Shown: positions 28,257 through 39,180 of the stretch, piece by piece | Layout of the letters: each line of letters begins with the position of its first letter | How positions within the stretch are numbered: the first letter of the stretch is position 1 | Assembly (NCBI GenBank): GCA_032718475.1 | Contig: JAUCBJ010003668.1 | Location: 1 to 43,808, forward strand | Length of the DNA stretch: 43,808 nt | Reading direction: 5' to 3' | Origin: Nemertoderma westbladi | Lineage: Eukaryota; Xenacoelomorpha; Nemertodermatida; Nemertodermatidae | The notes under the pieces: model-generated | What the model saw: only the letters and a program-made list of their open reading frames with translations | What the model was told of the DNA's origin: nothing | Database searches by the model: none | Program-made: the position numbers and the translations under genes

Positions 28257-29383
28257 GGCAACTATATGTACTGTAGGCCTATGTTGTGTACCAGTGTAGG
28301 CGATTCCTTACATTATATTAATTGTTTTTTAATGTATTATACAAAATTCATGCGCTTATACATAAACTGAGTCACAGATCGTTGCAAATTCTTATGACAG
28401 ATCCTCCTGAACTGTACTCATTGTTCAAAGATCTAGTGTTACCCGAACAATTAATCGGTGGCACTCCGGTTGTGGGCTCCCTAGATAAATAATACAAAGA
28501 TGGAACTGATATTCTGAGAGTCAGAATTTATACTTTCGCTTTCAAACTTTTCTACTACAGTAGCTTATTATGTTGTGACAAAAACCGAAGCAAAGTTATA
28601 ATATTCTTAACAATTAGGAAAATAATATTTACTAAAATAAATTGTCATTTCTTCAATATAATTATAATTATTTATTTAACAGCAACAAATTTTGTTTACC
28701 AGAGGGAATATAATTTGCCATAAACGAAACGTACAGAACAGAAATGCCATGCAATCAATGAATATATTACAATATAAATAAGTAGGTATATCAGTAAATC
28801 GGGTGTATTAAAGGAAAGGTAATATCTTATATAGTTTTCTGTAAGGTAATAAATATATCAACATTGGAAGGCGTGTAGGATGGTAAAATACTATTAAATG
28901 TCCGTGTACAAATTCTTATAGAACTCTGTTAAGTCGAATTGGGGGTTCCACCATTAAGGTAACGTATTCTTAACCCTATGAAAAATTTTATTACATAAAT
29001 GCTTAAGAACATAGATATGGATGGATATTCCTTTCCACTGTATATTCAAATTATGTAAGAATGCAAATACTCCTGGTTATAAGTTACTTAATTCTTCATT
29101 AGAATTCTTCATTAGTCTGTCAGTGCGACAACTCAGCTGTACAGGACGAACATCATGTTCTACTTCACTGTCCTACAGTATGTCTCCACATATACGTAGT
29201 AAGTTTAGCATCCGGTAGTGCAATCAGATTTGCAGAGCCTTTTTGCCTTGTCGCCAGAACTTTGCTGCTTATTTAACTATTTAATTTTAGTAATTATCAA
29301 TAAATATAATATATTTCTACTAATACAGTATAATGTAAATGCATTGGCAATAATGCCAAATGAATCATGAAAGTTGTCCTAAA
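28257..29383. other. Noncoding interior of the Academ-like element
   Basis: AT-rich, with no recognisable gene. It holds the presumed 3' UTR of the transposase. Confidence 0.5.
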
Positions 29384-32029
29384 CTAATCACTTGCTTCAT
29401 CCTCATCGCTCGTTTCACTATCTTCGTCACTATATTTGCCGCTTTCTTGTTCCTCGTCACAATTTATCAAAATATTGCTGATGTCATAAGGGAAATACTC
29501 ATCCGACCAGTGGATGGATCCATCATCATTCCAGCCATGATCTGTGAATCTATTTATCGCGATAATACTATTTAGTGATGCTTTCCAGAGGTAAGCAACA
29601 TAGTTGGCTCGTTTTATATGGAGACTAAGTACTCTTTTACAAGGGGGCATTGTTGACAAGTCATGGCATCTATGTTTCTTTAGGCAGTGCAAATTGAAAA
29701 TCTGGTATCTAAGCTCATTGACAGTCCAATGTTGTTCTTGTTTGGTTGAATACAGTGAGCACACATACTTCTCTAACACCAATTCCGTCTCTGCAGTTAA
29801 TATTGTCGAGCTTCCAAGCTCGGCAAATATTCTTCTGAAGTTCGAACGCTTTTCAGCTATCTTCCAACAGCGTTTTTTAGATTTTCCAAAGAATGATGAA
29901 ACCTGATCGTTTCCTGTAAAAGCGTGTACTCCTAGTACGCAGTCTTTTAGTTCTGTTGGCATTTCGAAATCACTAATTCGCAATACCTTGCGGGATTTGT
30001 TCCTTCCATTATCTAAAATAACGTTTTGATCGTGAGGATGTCGAAAAAAATGTACTAACAGTAAAGTAATATCAATATCCCCAGAAGGAGAACGTATTAG
30101 TATTGGTGAATAGCCAAGTTTTAAAGCATCTTGAGTGTGTAGAATGATTTTAGTATCTGCCTCCTCCTGATTGCTTTGCAAGTACTCAACTTCGTTAACA
30201 GAATCTTTATCAATCTTACTACATGAACAGTACTTTGAAAATAATATAAATTTACATTGAAGGTCATCAATTATTCTCTCTTTGTTGAATACTATATGTT
30301 CTTGTATGATATCAATAAGTCTATTTTTATTGTCACTGTTGAGAAGAAAATCAGACAAATTTCTTGGCAGCATCGATTTCGGTGACTTAATGAGTATGGT
30401 TGTCGAAGTGCCTCGCCTACCAGGCTGCATATTACGTTGAAATTCAGCAGCCCTTAGAATATTATTTATGGGCCTACAGATTTCATGGTTATTTAAATCC
30501 CTGTACATTGTTGTACGTTCCGAGATTATTTCTTCAGAATCATTACAAGAATCTACAAATTCAACAATATTTGTGATATTAATGTTTCCATGGCCAGTAA
30601 CTGAATCGACTTTCTGGTTGAAGTTATCAAACCACCAAAACGCAGCTAAGTTTTTGGTATTTTCGCTGTGGTCAGGAGCCGATTCCACCAATGTCTCTAA
30701 TTCAGCTTCTGCTTCAGCAGACTCAATCTCACAAACCAACTTATAATTAATATTATGACCTAAGTGAGACAGTATTCTAATTGGAGTTTTCATTCCTATC
30801 ATGTTATGCAAGCCAAGGCCAACAAGAAAATGTTTCAATGTTACGAGTTTGCCGTTAGAAATAGCATTGATGACATCTGACATAAGGGAATTGATGTAAA
30901 CCTTACTTTTGTCGGCATTGAAATGGCCCTTTCTTTTTAATATTGAGTTAAAGAATGTCTCAAGTGATTTTGGGAATTCTTTCTGTATATCTTTCAGCGA
31001 CTCAATATTTGGTATCTTACCACCACTTATGTTTTCATGTTTGTCTATAAATTCGACAACATCATCATGGATATATTCAGCCGCATTCCTAATTATTATA
31101 TTCTTATCTTTGGCTATTGTATTTGATTGCAATGCGGATGAACTGGCTACAAGTTCTGGAGTTTTCCCATCAACCTGTAAGAAGGTAATTCTATCCTTAT
31201 ACTCTTGTTGGATCCGCTTCTTTAATGTACTGCGATAACTTCTTTCATTGTCTGTACCAAAACCTGTTCCATATGCTTTGTGTAAATTCAGAATAGACAA
31301 TATTCCTTCTCTGTGTATTATCTGGTTGTCGACGACTTCTTTAACTTTATCAAAATCCCCAACTTGATTTTCCGATTTATCCTTAGTTTGAGTTTCACGT
31401 ATAATTCTTGTGTATGATGCATAACAATCATCATGGACACACACACCTTTGGCAATTAAATCTACACTCTGTAACTCCAAGAGTAATTTAGAATCGTTTC
31501 TTTGGAAAGCAGCATCTTTTATTCTTTTATCGGCATCAAGAGTTAAAATCCGGTGAGCAGATTTCCATTTACCTTTAAAATACCTTCGCCTTTTGTGACA
31601 AAAAATGCAAGAATCCGGGAATAAGTCGCGCGAATTCTCGTTATCTCGACGATAACGCTTCGGCCTATCCGAATTCCCTCCCAGCATGATGAAATTCTCG
31701 TTATCCTGACACTTTCTTTTTGTGATGATAGAAATAATTTTAGTAAATTTTTTATAGCATGTGTCAGCATGAAGTCCATGCTCTTCAGTACTATAATTTT
31801 CAATTGGAATAGACTCACATTGGTCCAAATGTTTATTTTCTGGTACTGCATTATTGATTCTCAAAGTGCGAGCTTGCAAAATTCGTTGGTATTGATGCTG
31901 AGTAATTGGTTTTATAGGTTTTAATATGTTGATGTCTTTATAGTGTACAATGCAAACTGGTTTGGATGTCATCATTATAAATAATGTATAGAGTATAGTA
32001 TACACTTTTCTAAGATTTAGTACATCCAT
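29384..32029 (-). CDS. Academ-type transposase / XPG-like nuclease protein (881 aa)
   Basis: A single open frame. The start may really be a Met about 20 residues in (MTSKPVC), because similar proteins begin just before the first Cys. The N-terminal Cys/His pairs include HADTCYKKF and then DSCIFCHKRR, with CVHDDCYASYTR near 200. The C-terminal nuclease-like part has QEEADTKIILH (about 620), SPSGDIDITLLLVHFF (about 650) and GVHAFTGNDQVSSFFGK (about 700), the acidic positions of a PIN/XPG fold; most relatives have GCD where this has GND. PCKRVLSLHIKRANYVAYLW and a FTDHGWNDDGSIHW motif follow, then an acidic tail. This protein type is multicopy in cnidarians and other invertebrates. No stop or frameshift, so possibly functional. 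The Academ assignment is from memory. Confidence 0.72.
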   Translation of the reverse strand: MDVLNLRKVYTILYTLFIMMTSKPVCIVHYKDINILKPIKPITQHQYQRILQARTLRINNAVPENKHLDQCESIPIENYSTEEHGLHADTCYKKFTKIISIITKRKCQDNENFIMLGGNSDRPKRYRRDNENSRDLFPDSCIFCHKRRRYFKGKWKSAHRILTLDADKRIKDAAFQRNDSKLLLELQSVDLIAKGVCVHDDCYASYTRIIRETQTKDKSENQVGDFDKVKEVVDNQIIHREGILSILNLHKAYGTGFGTDNERSYRSTLKKRIQQEYKDRITFLQVDGKTPELVASSSALQSNTIAKDKNIIIRNAAEYIHDDVVEFIDKHENISGGKIPNIESLKDIQKEFPKSLETFFNSILKRKGHFNADKSKVYINSLMSDVINAISNGKLVTLKHFLVGLGLHNMIGMKTPIRILSHLGHNINYKLVCEIESAEAEAELETLVESAPDHSENTKNLAAFWWFDNFNQKVDSVTGHGNINITNIVEFVDSCNDSEEIISERTTMYRDLNNHEICRPINNILRAAEFQRNMQPGRRGTSTTILIKSPKSMLPRNLSDFLLNSDNKNRLIDIIQEHIVFNKERIIDDLQCKFILFSKYCSCSKIDKDSVNEVEYLQSNQEEADTKIILHTQDALKLGYSPILIRSPSGDIDITLLLVHFFRHPHDQNVILDNGRNKSRKVLRISDFEMPTELKDCVLGVHAFTGNDQVSSFFGKSKKRCWKIAEKRSNFRRIFAELGSSTILTAETELVLEKYVCSLYSTKQEQHWTVNELRYQIFNLHCLKKHRCHDLSTMPPCKRVLSLHIKRANYVAYLWKASLNSIIAINRFTDHGWNDDGSIHWSDEYFPYDISNILINCDEEQESGKYSDEDSETSDEDEASD

Positions 32030-32089
32030 ATTCCATAATGTATTTTATATTCAATATACAGTATAAACTGTTCTAAAAATATCAGCTAT

Positions 32090-32406
32090 TTTTTAACAGT
32101 TCCGCAGAGCACTACTTTTTTATAATATAAGTCACTGTTACCATGGCAAGATTGTAGAGTTCTAGAACACAAAATATATAATATACACTATTGTAGAACA
32201 TAAATAATATAAAAAATATAACGTTCTAGAATATATAGCTTGTTATTTTTCAAATTTAAAATAGCTACTATAAAGATATAGAATTAATATAAAAAAAAAA
32301 TTTTGTTCTAGAACAAAATTTTTATATTAAATTAATAGATACTATGTTCTAGAACATTAAAAGTAATAAAAACTAGCTAGTATAACAAATTTGGGGGGGG
32401 GGGGGG
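32090..32406. repeat. TTCTAGAA-rich MITE fragment and G tract
   Basis: It begins CAGTTCCGCAGAGCACTACT, then CACTGTTACCATGGCAAGAT, matching the end pattern of the MITE at 34285-34943, and has four TTCTAGAA palindromes. A 14-base G run closes it. It lies in the leader side of the transposase gene. Confidence 0.55.
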
Positions 32407-32681
32407 TGTGCACAAAACACACTAGTACCACCATCCACGGTGGACGGCCTTCACATACGATCGCTGCGAATATAAGTATTAAATAGCTAAATTTTTAAGA
32501 ACATCGGCGGTACATACTGTAAACTACTAACTCTTATAAAAAAAAAACACAGTGGGCTGCTTTAAAACGACTTGATTGTGCCTGCGTGTTTAGTGTATAC
32601 AGTCAGTCGCCTAGAAACTACACAACGCCAGGTAATACATGTACAGTAAGGGAGTGCCGTTCACAGAATAGTTAGTTACCT

Positions 32682-33252
32682 TAGTAACTGTAGTAAATAT
32701 TTCCAAATGTCAGAGAGTATACTTTCTCTGAATATTCTCTGATTATCGTTTCCCCGATAATAATCGGGCTAATTGACTAGGAGGATTTAGTACTCATCCA
32801 AAATGAGTTGCATGGGTGAATGCAGAAATAATTAGCGCAAATTTTGATACATGTTTGAACGTGTTAAACCAAAGTAGCTACATTTTATGGCAGTTAATGT
32901 AAATGTTGGATTCTTAAAAAAAGTGAATGTATTTTGTTCTCATGTAAATTTATCGCATTTAAAAAATACAAGTGGCGATATATTTGTATTTAAATTTATC
33001 GCCGGTCTTCCCTCTATAAGAAAAATGTTCATTTGAAAAAATTGATTGCATTTATATTCAACCAGAGGGCCCAACATAGAGTTAGGTAGGGGTCGGCTAG
33101 CTAGCTTGTTTTTGGCCTGTAGTTCTAGAATGCAAATTAGCTATACCGATCACCAACTGTGTTCTGACGTCTAACATGGTCCTCCATCCAAAAATAATAG
33201 TCTCGTTAATTTACCGAAGGTATTGCGCTTAACGCCGCCAGAGCCCGTACTA
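32682..33252 (-). repeat. Right terminal inverted repeat of the Academ-like element
   Basis: Inverse copy of 27686-28256; the match stops at AGTAACTGTAGTAAATATTT on the inner side. Confidence 0.85.
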
Positions 33253-33305
33253 ATTTAGATTGTAATATACTCTACGTACAATTACATTTTGTTACGTTTA
33301 AATTT

Positions 33306-33780
33306 TTTATGCTAGCTAGTTTTTGTTTCTTTTTTTAAAGGTTCTAATAAATGGATATAAATCTAATAAATATTATCTATTCATTTAATATAAAAATTTT
33401 GTTCTAGAACAAATATTTTTTGTTCTAGAACTTAAAAAAGCACTAGCTAATTTGTTAATTTTTTAAATTTTTTATTGTATGTTATCTTTGTATAAAATTT
33501 TTATAGTAGCTAGTTTTTGTTTCTTTTTTGTTTAAATTTTCTAGAACATATTATCTATTCATCCAATATAATAATGTTGTTCTAGAACAAATATTTTTTA
33601 TTCTAGAAGCACTAGCTAATTTGTTAATTTTGTTAATTTTTTATTGTATGTTATCTTTGTATAAATTTTTTATACTAGCTAGTGTTTGTTACTTTTTTTT
33701 TAATGTTCTACAACCTATTATCTATTCATTTAATATAGAAATTATTTCGTTATAGAACAAAAATTTTAAGATCATTTTAT
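33306..33780 (+). repeat. Three ~170-bp tandem units with TTCTAGAACA and CTAGCTAG palindromes
   Basis: Units start near 33306, 33466 and 33636. Each carries TAGCTAGTTTTTGTTTCTTT, then ATTATCTATTCAT, TTGTTCTAGAACAAATATTT and AGCACTAGCTAATTTGTTAA. The third unit is the most diverged. Confidence 0.75.
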
Positions 33781-33954
33781 TATATCAAAAAATTGCTATA
33801 ATGGCACGGCAAAGTGTAAGAGTCCCACCTTGGTGATCTCGGCCAACTTCGGTATCGAGGTATGGAAAGTAGCAGTTCCATTTCCTATGTCAGGCCATGG
33901 CCCAGATAGACCACTATTCTGTTTCAGTAGAAATAATGTTTAGTAGAATGCAGC

Positions 33955-34030
33955 AATTTGGTCTAGTGGTGACATTTATGGGCTTCCAATTAGGAATCCC
34001 TGGTTCGATGCCTAGATGGCGCGATCACTG
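33955..34030 (+). ncRNA. Probable tRNA-derived SINE head
   Basis: The A-box-like TTGGTCTAGTGGTGAC (33957 on) and the B-box GGTTCGATGCC (34002-34012) are at tRNA spacing, with an anticodon-type TTCC...GGAA hairpin between. No clean cloverleaf. The body to about 34280 contains the 62-bp direct repeat listed next. Confidence 0.4.
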
Positions 34031-34136
34031 TTTGGGCATAGTGCTTTAAATGCTGACGCCTAGCCCAACACTGGCTTTCATCCTTCAGTGGTCGATAAAT
34101 GGGAACCAAGGAAACCTGGGAATCAGAGTGGATGGG

Positions 34137-34240
34137 TTTACTGTGGAAGATCACCCATGGTTGTGAACAGGCATTCCTTTAGGAAACAGAGGGGAAGAGT
34201 TTACTGTGAAAGATCACCCAGAGGTGAACAGGCATCCCTT
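34137..34240 (+). repeat. Two ~43-bp direct repeats, 62-bp period
   Basis: GTTTACTGTGGAAGATCACC and the following GAACAGGCATTCCTT recur at 34199-34240 with a few changes. Confidence 0.7.
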
Positions 34241-34284
34241 GGCTTAACGAGCCTAAACGATTCTCCCATTCATTATTCCGTTAG

Positions 34285-34943
34285 AGTTCCGTATAGAACT
34301 GCATTTTAAAACATATGTCATTGTCACTATGGCAACATTGAAGAGTTCTAGAACAATAGAAAAGTATTATATACTATTCTAGAACATAAATAAAATAAAA
34401 AATATAATGTTCTAGATCATATAGCTAGTTTTTCTTTAATGTTAAAATAGCTAGTAAATTTAAAAAAATATCAAATTTGGTAGATAAATTTCCTAATAAA
34501 TAAATAATATAGGCCTAAAATAAATTTTTTTGTATTACTAGCTATTTTAAATTTGAAAAATAACTAGCTATATGTTCTATAACATTATATTATTTGTATT
34601 ATTTATGCTCTAGAATAGTGTATAATACATATAATATTACATAAATAAAACATATAGCTAGTTTTTCATAATTTTAAAATAGCTAGTAAATTTAACAAAT
34701 AATACAATTTGATACGGGTAGATTTATTTTTTAATAGTAATATAAATAAATAATTTTTTTTTATTACTAGCTATTTTAAATTTAAAAAAAGTACTAACTA
34801 TACAGCATGTTCTAGAACAATATTTTGTTTATTTTATTTTTGTTCTAGAATAGTGTATATTATATATTTTTTGTTCAAGAACTCTTCACTGTTGCCATGG
34901 TAACAATGATTTATGTTATAAAAATGCAGTTCTATACGGAACT
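34285..34943. mobile_element. TTCTAGAA-rich MITE, 659 bp
   Basis: The left end AGTTCCGTATAGAACTGCAT is mirrored exactly at the right end. Flanks are GTTAG and GTTAC, so the target duplication is 4 bp or a mutated 5 bp. Subterminal CACTRTGGCAACA/TGTTGCCATGGTAAC and repeated TTCTAGAA and CTAGCTAT motifs fold back. No coding capacity. Related fragments lie at 7525-7665 and 32090-32390. Confidence 0.75.
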
Positions 34944-35003
34944 GTTACCCATTATTATGTTTCATACAAATTAAAAAAGGTAAAGTAACTGTATAAACGT
35001 AAA

Positions 35004-36118
35004 GGTACTACTATGTTATGGGTACCCACTTTTTGACCGTTTATTTGACCACGTTAATTTCTATTATCTTGAGATTTTTTGTTTTAGAACATTAATGTCA
35101 TCTTCTGTTAGACGTTAGCTATTGTTTTTTTTATGGTAGCTAGTGATTTCTTTTAGGTAGCTACTGTTTTTAAAATTACAAAACCAAATTTTTGGTACAG
35201 GGTACCTAATTTTTGATCAATTTTTTTACCATATTATTGGATATTATCATGATGTTTTTCGTTCTAGAACATAAATTTCACCTTCTGAGAGAGGTTACAT
35301 ATTATTTTTTATTAAGGTAGCTAGTGATTTTAAAGGTAGCTAGTGATCTTAAAATTACAAAATAATATTTTGGACCATGTTAATGGATATTATCAAGATG
35401 GTTTTTTGTTCTAGAACATAAATTATTTTACCTTCTGAGAGAGGTTAGTATGGTAGCTAAAGTGTTTTTAAAGGTAGATAGTGATCTTAAAATTACAAAA
35501 GAAATTTTGTAGTGCCCCTTTTATTTAGACAATTTCCATATCATCAATATTCTCGAAATGACTAATAAAAAGATAAATAAATCCAGTAATAAGTAAAATA
35601 GGCATAAATAAGTAAAATATGTAAAAACTCTATTTTTGACATCTGCCTATATTTTGTATAAAAAACATTAAAAACAAACAATTACTAGCTACTTTGACTA
35701 TCAAATAAAAATTACTAGCTGCCATCACTCATAAATTATTCCATGCAAATATATAATTGAGAATTAAATTACCGGTATATCTTACATTTACTAGCTAATA
35801 AATAGTACTAGCTAACACAAAATTAAAAGTACTAGCTACCATCTTACTGTCAGAAGGTCAAATATTTGTTCTAGATAAAAAACCTCATAATAAAATATAT
35901 TTTTACAAGAAAAAAGTTGGTCAATTTTTTTTTCAATTTTTCAATTATAATTTTTTTCACTAGCTAATAAAAAGTATAACACAAAATCAAAATTACTAGC
36001 TACCATCGTACTGGCAGAAGGTTAAATATTTGTTCTAGAACAAAAAACCTCATGATAAAAGCCATTTTCATATGAAAAAATTTGTTTAAAAAGTGGGTAC
36101 CCATAACATAGTAGTACC
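35004..36118. mobile_element. MITE with 8-bp target duplication (hAT-like), 1115 bp
   Basis: Ends GGTACTACTATGTTATGGGT and onward (about 31 bp) are exact inverse copies. The 8-bp duplication AACGTAAA lies at 34996-35003 and 36119-36126. Eight bp fits hAT, P, Novosib or Zisupton. The interior is a foldback with GGTAGCTAGTGAT and TTCTAGAAC units on the left and their inverses on the right. No transposase. Confidence 0.82.
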
Positions 36119-36171
36119 AACGTAAATATATCGCTGGCTGAACCTGTTGGAAACAGCAGTCGCTTATAAAG

Positions 36172-36785
36172 GCGACACTACCGTGCGACACTACCGTGCG
36201 ACACTACCGTACGACTCTACCGTGTGACACTACTGTGCGACACTGCCGTACAACACTATCTTGCAACACTACCGTACGACACTGCCGTACGTCACTACCG
36301 TACGTCACTTCCGTGCGACACTACCGTGCGACACTACCGTGCGACACTGCCGTGTGACACTACCGTGCGACACTAACATGTGATACTAACGTGTGACACT
36401 ACCGTGCCACACTACCGTGCGACACTAGCATGCGACACTACCGCGCGGCACTACCGTTCGACACACTACCGTGCGACACACTACCGAGCGACACAACCAT
36501 GCGACACTACCGGGCGACACACTACCGAGCGACACTACCGTACGACACTACCGTGCGACACTAGCGTGCGGAACTACCGTTCGACACACTACCGTGCGAC
36601 ACACTACCGAGCGACACAACCATGCGACACTACCGGGCGACACACTACCGAGCGACACTACCGTACGACACTACCGTACGACACTACCGTGCGGCACTAC
36701 CGTACGACACTACCGTGCGACACTGCCGTACGACACTACCGTGCGACACTGCCGTACGACACTACCGCGCGGCACTATCGTGCAG
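36172..36785 (+). repeat. 13-bp minisatellite (GCGACACTACCGT)n
   Basis: About 45 units of GCGACACTACCGT with point variants, and a larger ~130-bp higher-order duplication (about 36420-36545 and 36550-36675). Since 13 is not a multiple of 3 and stops are rare in the unit, all three forward frames stay open. Those frames are not genes. Confidence 0.93.
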
Positions 36786-37493
36786 TCTGCGTGGTCCAGA
36801 GTATTCTGCGTGGTTCAGAAGGTGTCATTTAAGCACCTTGCACAATAGCTATCATCAATGGAGAATACTCGAGATGTGCCTATAGAAGTTTATTGTTACT
36901 AAGTTAGTGATTACGTTGCGGCGTTCCGTCCTATAAGCGACAACGCTGCAAAGTTGTTCTTTGCTGGCTGCGATATGTATGAGAATATCGCCTGAACGTT
37001 GATAGTTGAGATATGTAACGTAATTATGTCGCACCCAGTAAACAGTGAGTGACCCTTAAATTTTTCTGAGTTCTCATTAAGATTTGTTTACATTTTAATT
37101 TTCATGGGTGGGGGGTGTACATGAATTACTAACACGTTATTTGAGTAAATGGTATACAGAATGTACGGTAGTGTCAGTAAACTTGCTACACTATCTTTAT
37201 TGGAATCATATTGTATTGTTAACCAATTTGAAGATGTTTCGCTACATAATTTACGTTAATACGTTAAATACGACTATAGTTCTGGAACAAATAGTCGCCT
37301 TATAACTAACAACCTTTCACCTGGTAATTGCCTAGTAGATTGCTTTGCTGATGTTATGAAACAACACAAATACAACATAGCATGCCCCAAAATATAGTGT
37401 GGGAATTCATTTACACGACCACCCCCCGCCCCTAAATTTTTCTCCCATCCCATCTACCTATTCTTCTACAAATTTGATTGCATGCTTTTTGAA
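36786..37493. other. No gene seen
   Basis: AT-rich, with short frames only and no repeat I can delimit. Confidence 0.5.
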
Positions 37494-39180
37494 ACTACTA
37501 CTGTACTACTATAATCGGTCTGCTGCATTGGAACTGAACATTGATATGATATGCTGGCTTAACAAAAATATTTTGCCGTCACCATGCAATCCACAATTGT
37601 CAAGCCCAATGCAACGTGCATTAAGAATGTTATGCCTGCTTATCAACAAAGTTGCACCGCCATAACTCCTATCCCCCATGACTTTCGCGAGATTATCCGC
37701 ATCTTCAAGGCTAGTGTCCCAAGAGGCTTCTCAGGAAAGTCATGGGCAACACAATACGCTTATTTTTTCCATGGGGCTGCCAAAGCGCAAGATTGTGCAC
37801 AGGCTGGCCCTTGCGGTGAAAACAATGTCCTGCAAAGTGGAGGCGGCTTTATTCAAGTGTCGGGCTTGGGGGAACCAATGAGACTCTTGCAATGTTATAT
37901 AGAGTCGGGTTGGAGATGTACCTTTTGAATTTGACACAGTGAACACGTAGCATTTTTGTGAATGTGCCATCCAAAGATTTGGTGTCCTCAGCAGTTAGAG
38001 CCCAGCATGGACTCCCATAGAGGAGTACTGGAATTACTGCTGCTCTAAATAATCGGATCTTAAGTTTCCGATTAATTCGATGTGAATTCCAAATCCTGGA
38101 AAGCCCATTCAATGCGGCCCATGCCTTTCCCTTACGTATTCGAAGGTCCTCACCTGACTTCCGGATCCATGATTCCAGGTAACAGAAGTCGTCCATATGC
38201 TCAAGCATACCATCCTTTGAGCTTATGCTCATACGGACCAACATTTCCTGAAGACTTTCAAAGTTAACTGTCAAAATATTGGTCTTCTTGGAGTTAACAA
38301 AAAGACCAACACGAGAAGCCTGTTCTAAAATGAGCCGTTGGACGCTTACTGGAGCCAGTAAGTGGAGTTTCCATCACCCATACATAGAACATATTCAACC
38401 AAAATTATACATAAGAATGGTCCAAGTGTGTCTCCCTGGAGGACTCCCCATAACTCTTCGAATGGTTCTGTGTCCTCGTCAATAGTAGACACAAATGTCG
38501 TCAAACCATCGTATACTGATCTGATAGTGATCGTATACTGGTACAATTGGTCTTAATGCTCTTTGCAGCAGCCTTCACTTCAGCAAAGGAGATATCGCCA
38601 ATGGGAATATCTGGGAGTACTGACTCAGGCATGTTTACTTCTATAAAGTTACCCTATCATTATTTAGGAGGTGGGCCTTCCCCTTCCAAAGATTGAGGCG
38701 ATCGGCTGGTGATTCTGCCTTAACCTTGGTGGTTGGTTGGCTTTTCCGCCCAGTCAGCAAGTTGATCGATAGCGGCATCATTGATTGCATCAACCTGCTG
38801 GTTGATTAGCTCCTGTAGATTAACAGAGTATTGCCTGTTCAAGATTCAAAAAACTCTTTCTGTGTCTTAGTGAGATACTCTCGGCACTTCTGAATTCAGT
38901 GGTCCGTCCAGGGTGCCTCCTGCTTAGAAGGTATACTATGGAACGGAACTGATTTTGCAGCTGCTGCCTTAACCGCCTCTGTGAAGTCAGTATAGCTCTC
39001 ACAATGATCTGCTGCCTCAGATAAAAGGGCCTCATACCTGTTGCTCAGCACTAATGTGAAACTGGATCTCACAATGTGCTGTTGCAATAGAGAGGATCAA
39101 TCATGCCGCGGCAAGGCAGATTTCTTAGTTCTGCTAGCGCGGAGACGAAGTCTTACCTTAGCCACAATAAGTCGAAATTA
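37494..39180 (-). pseudogene. LINE copy 2, longer but decayed
   Basis: Same family as 24071-24867. The 3' part (38274 down to about 37640) repeats DDFCYLESWIRKSG and LFRAAVIPVLLYGSPCWAL with frameshifts near the end. Upstream, GVLQGDTLGPFLCIILVEYVL (about 38450) is the RT palm block, but the following segment with the catalytic aspartates is deleted. Further up (about 39090-38830) are SFTLVLSNRYEALLSEAAD and CREYLTKTQKEFF, the linker after the endonuclease. So it holds more of the ORF than copy 1 but has several stops, frameshifts and internal deletions. Confidence 0.8.

Larger units (their letters stand above)
27686..33252 (-). mobile_element. Academ-like DNA transposon, apparently complete (5567 bp)
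   Basis: Long inverted repeats of about 571 bp (27686-28256 and 32682-33252) start TAGTACGGGCTCTGGCGGCG and differ at only scattered positions. The flanks are ATT on both sides (27683-27685 and 33253-33255). A 3-bp duplication and a zinc-finger plus XPG-like-nuclease protein fit the Academ superfamily (3-4 bp). An ATTTAG flank pairing is also possible, with the ends shifted by 3 bases. One long gene is uninterrupted. The right interior holds a TTCTAGAA-rich insertion (about 32090-32390). Confidence 0.7.

Noticed and set aside
36380-36885. Overlapping long frames in the minisatellite region
   Set aside because: They are translations of a 13-bp repeat in three registers, with no start context or domain.
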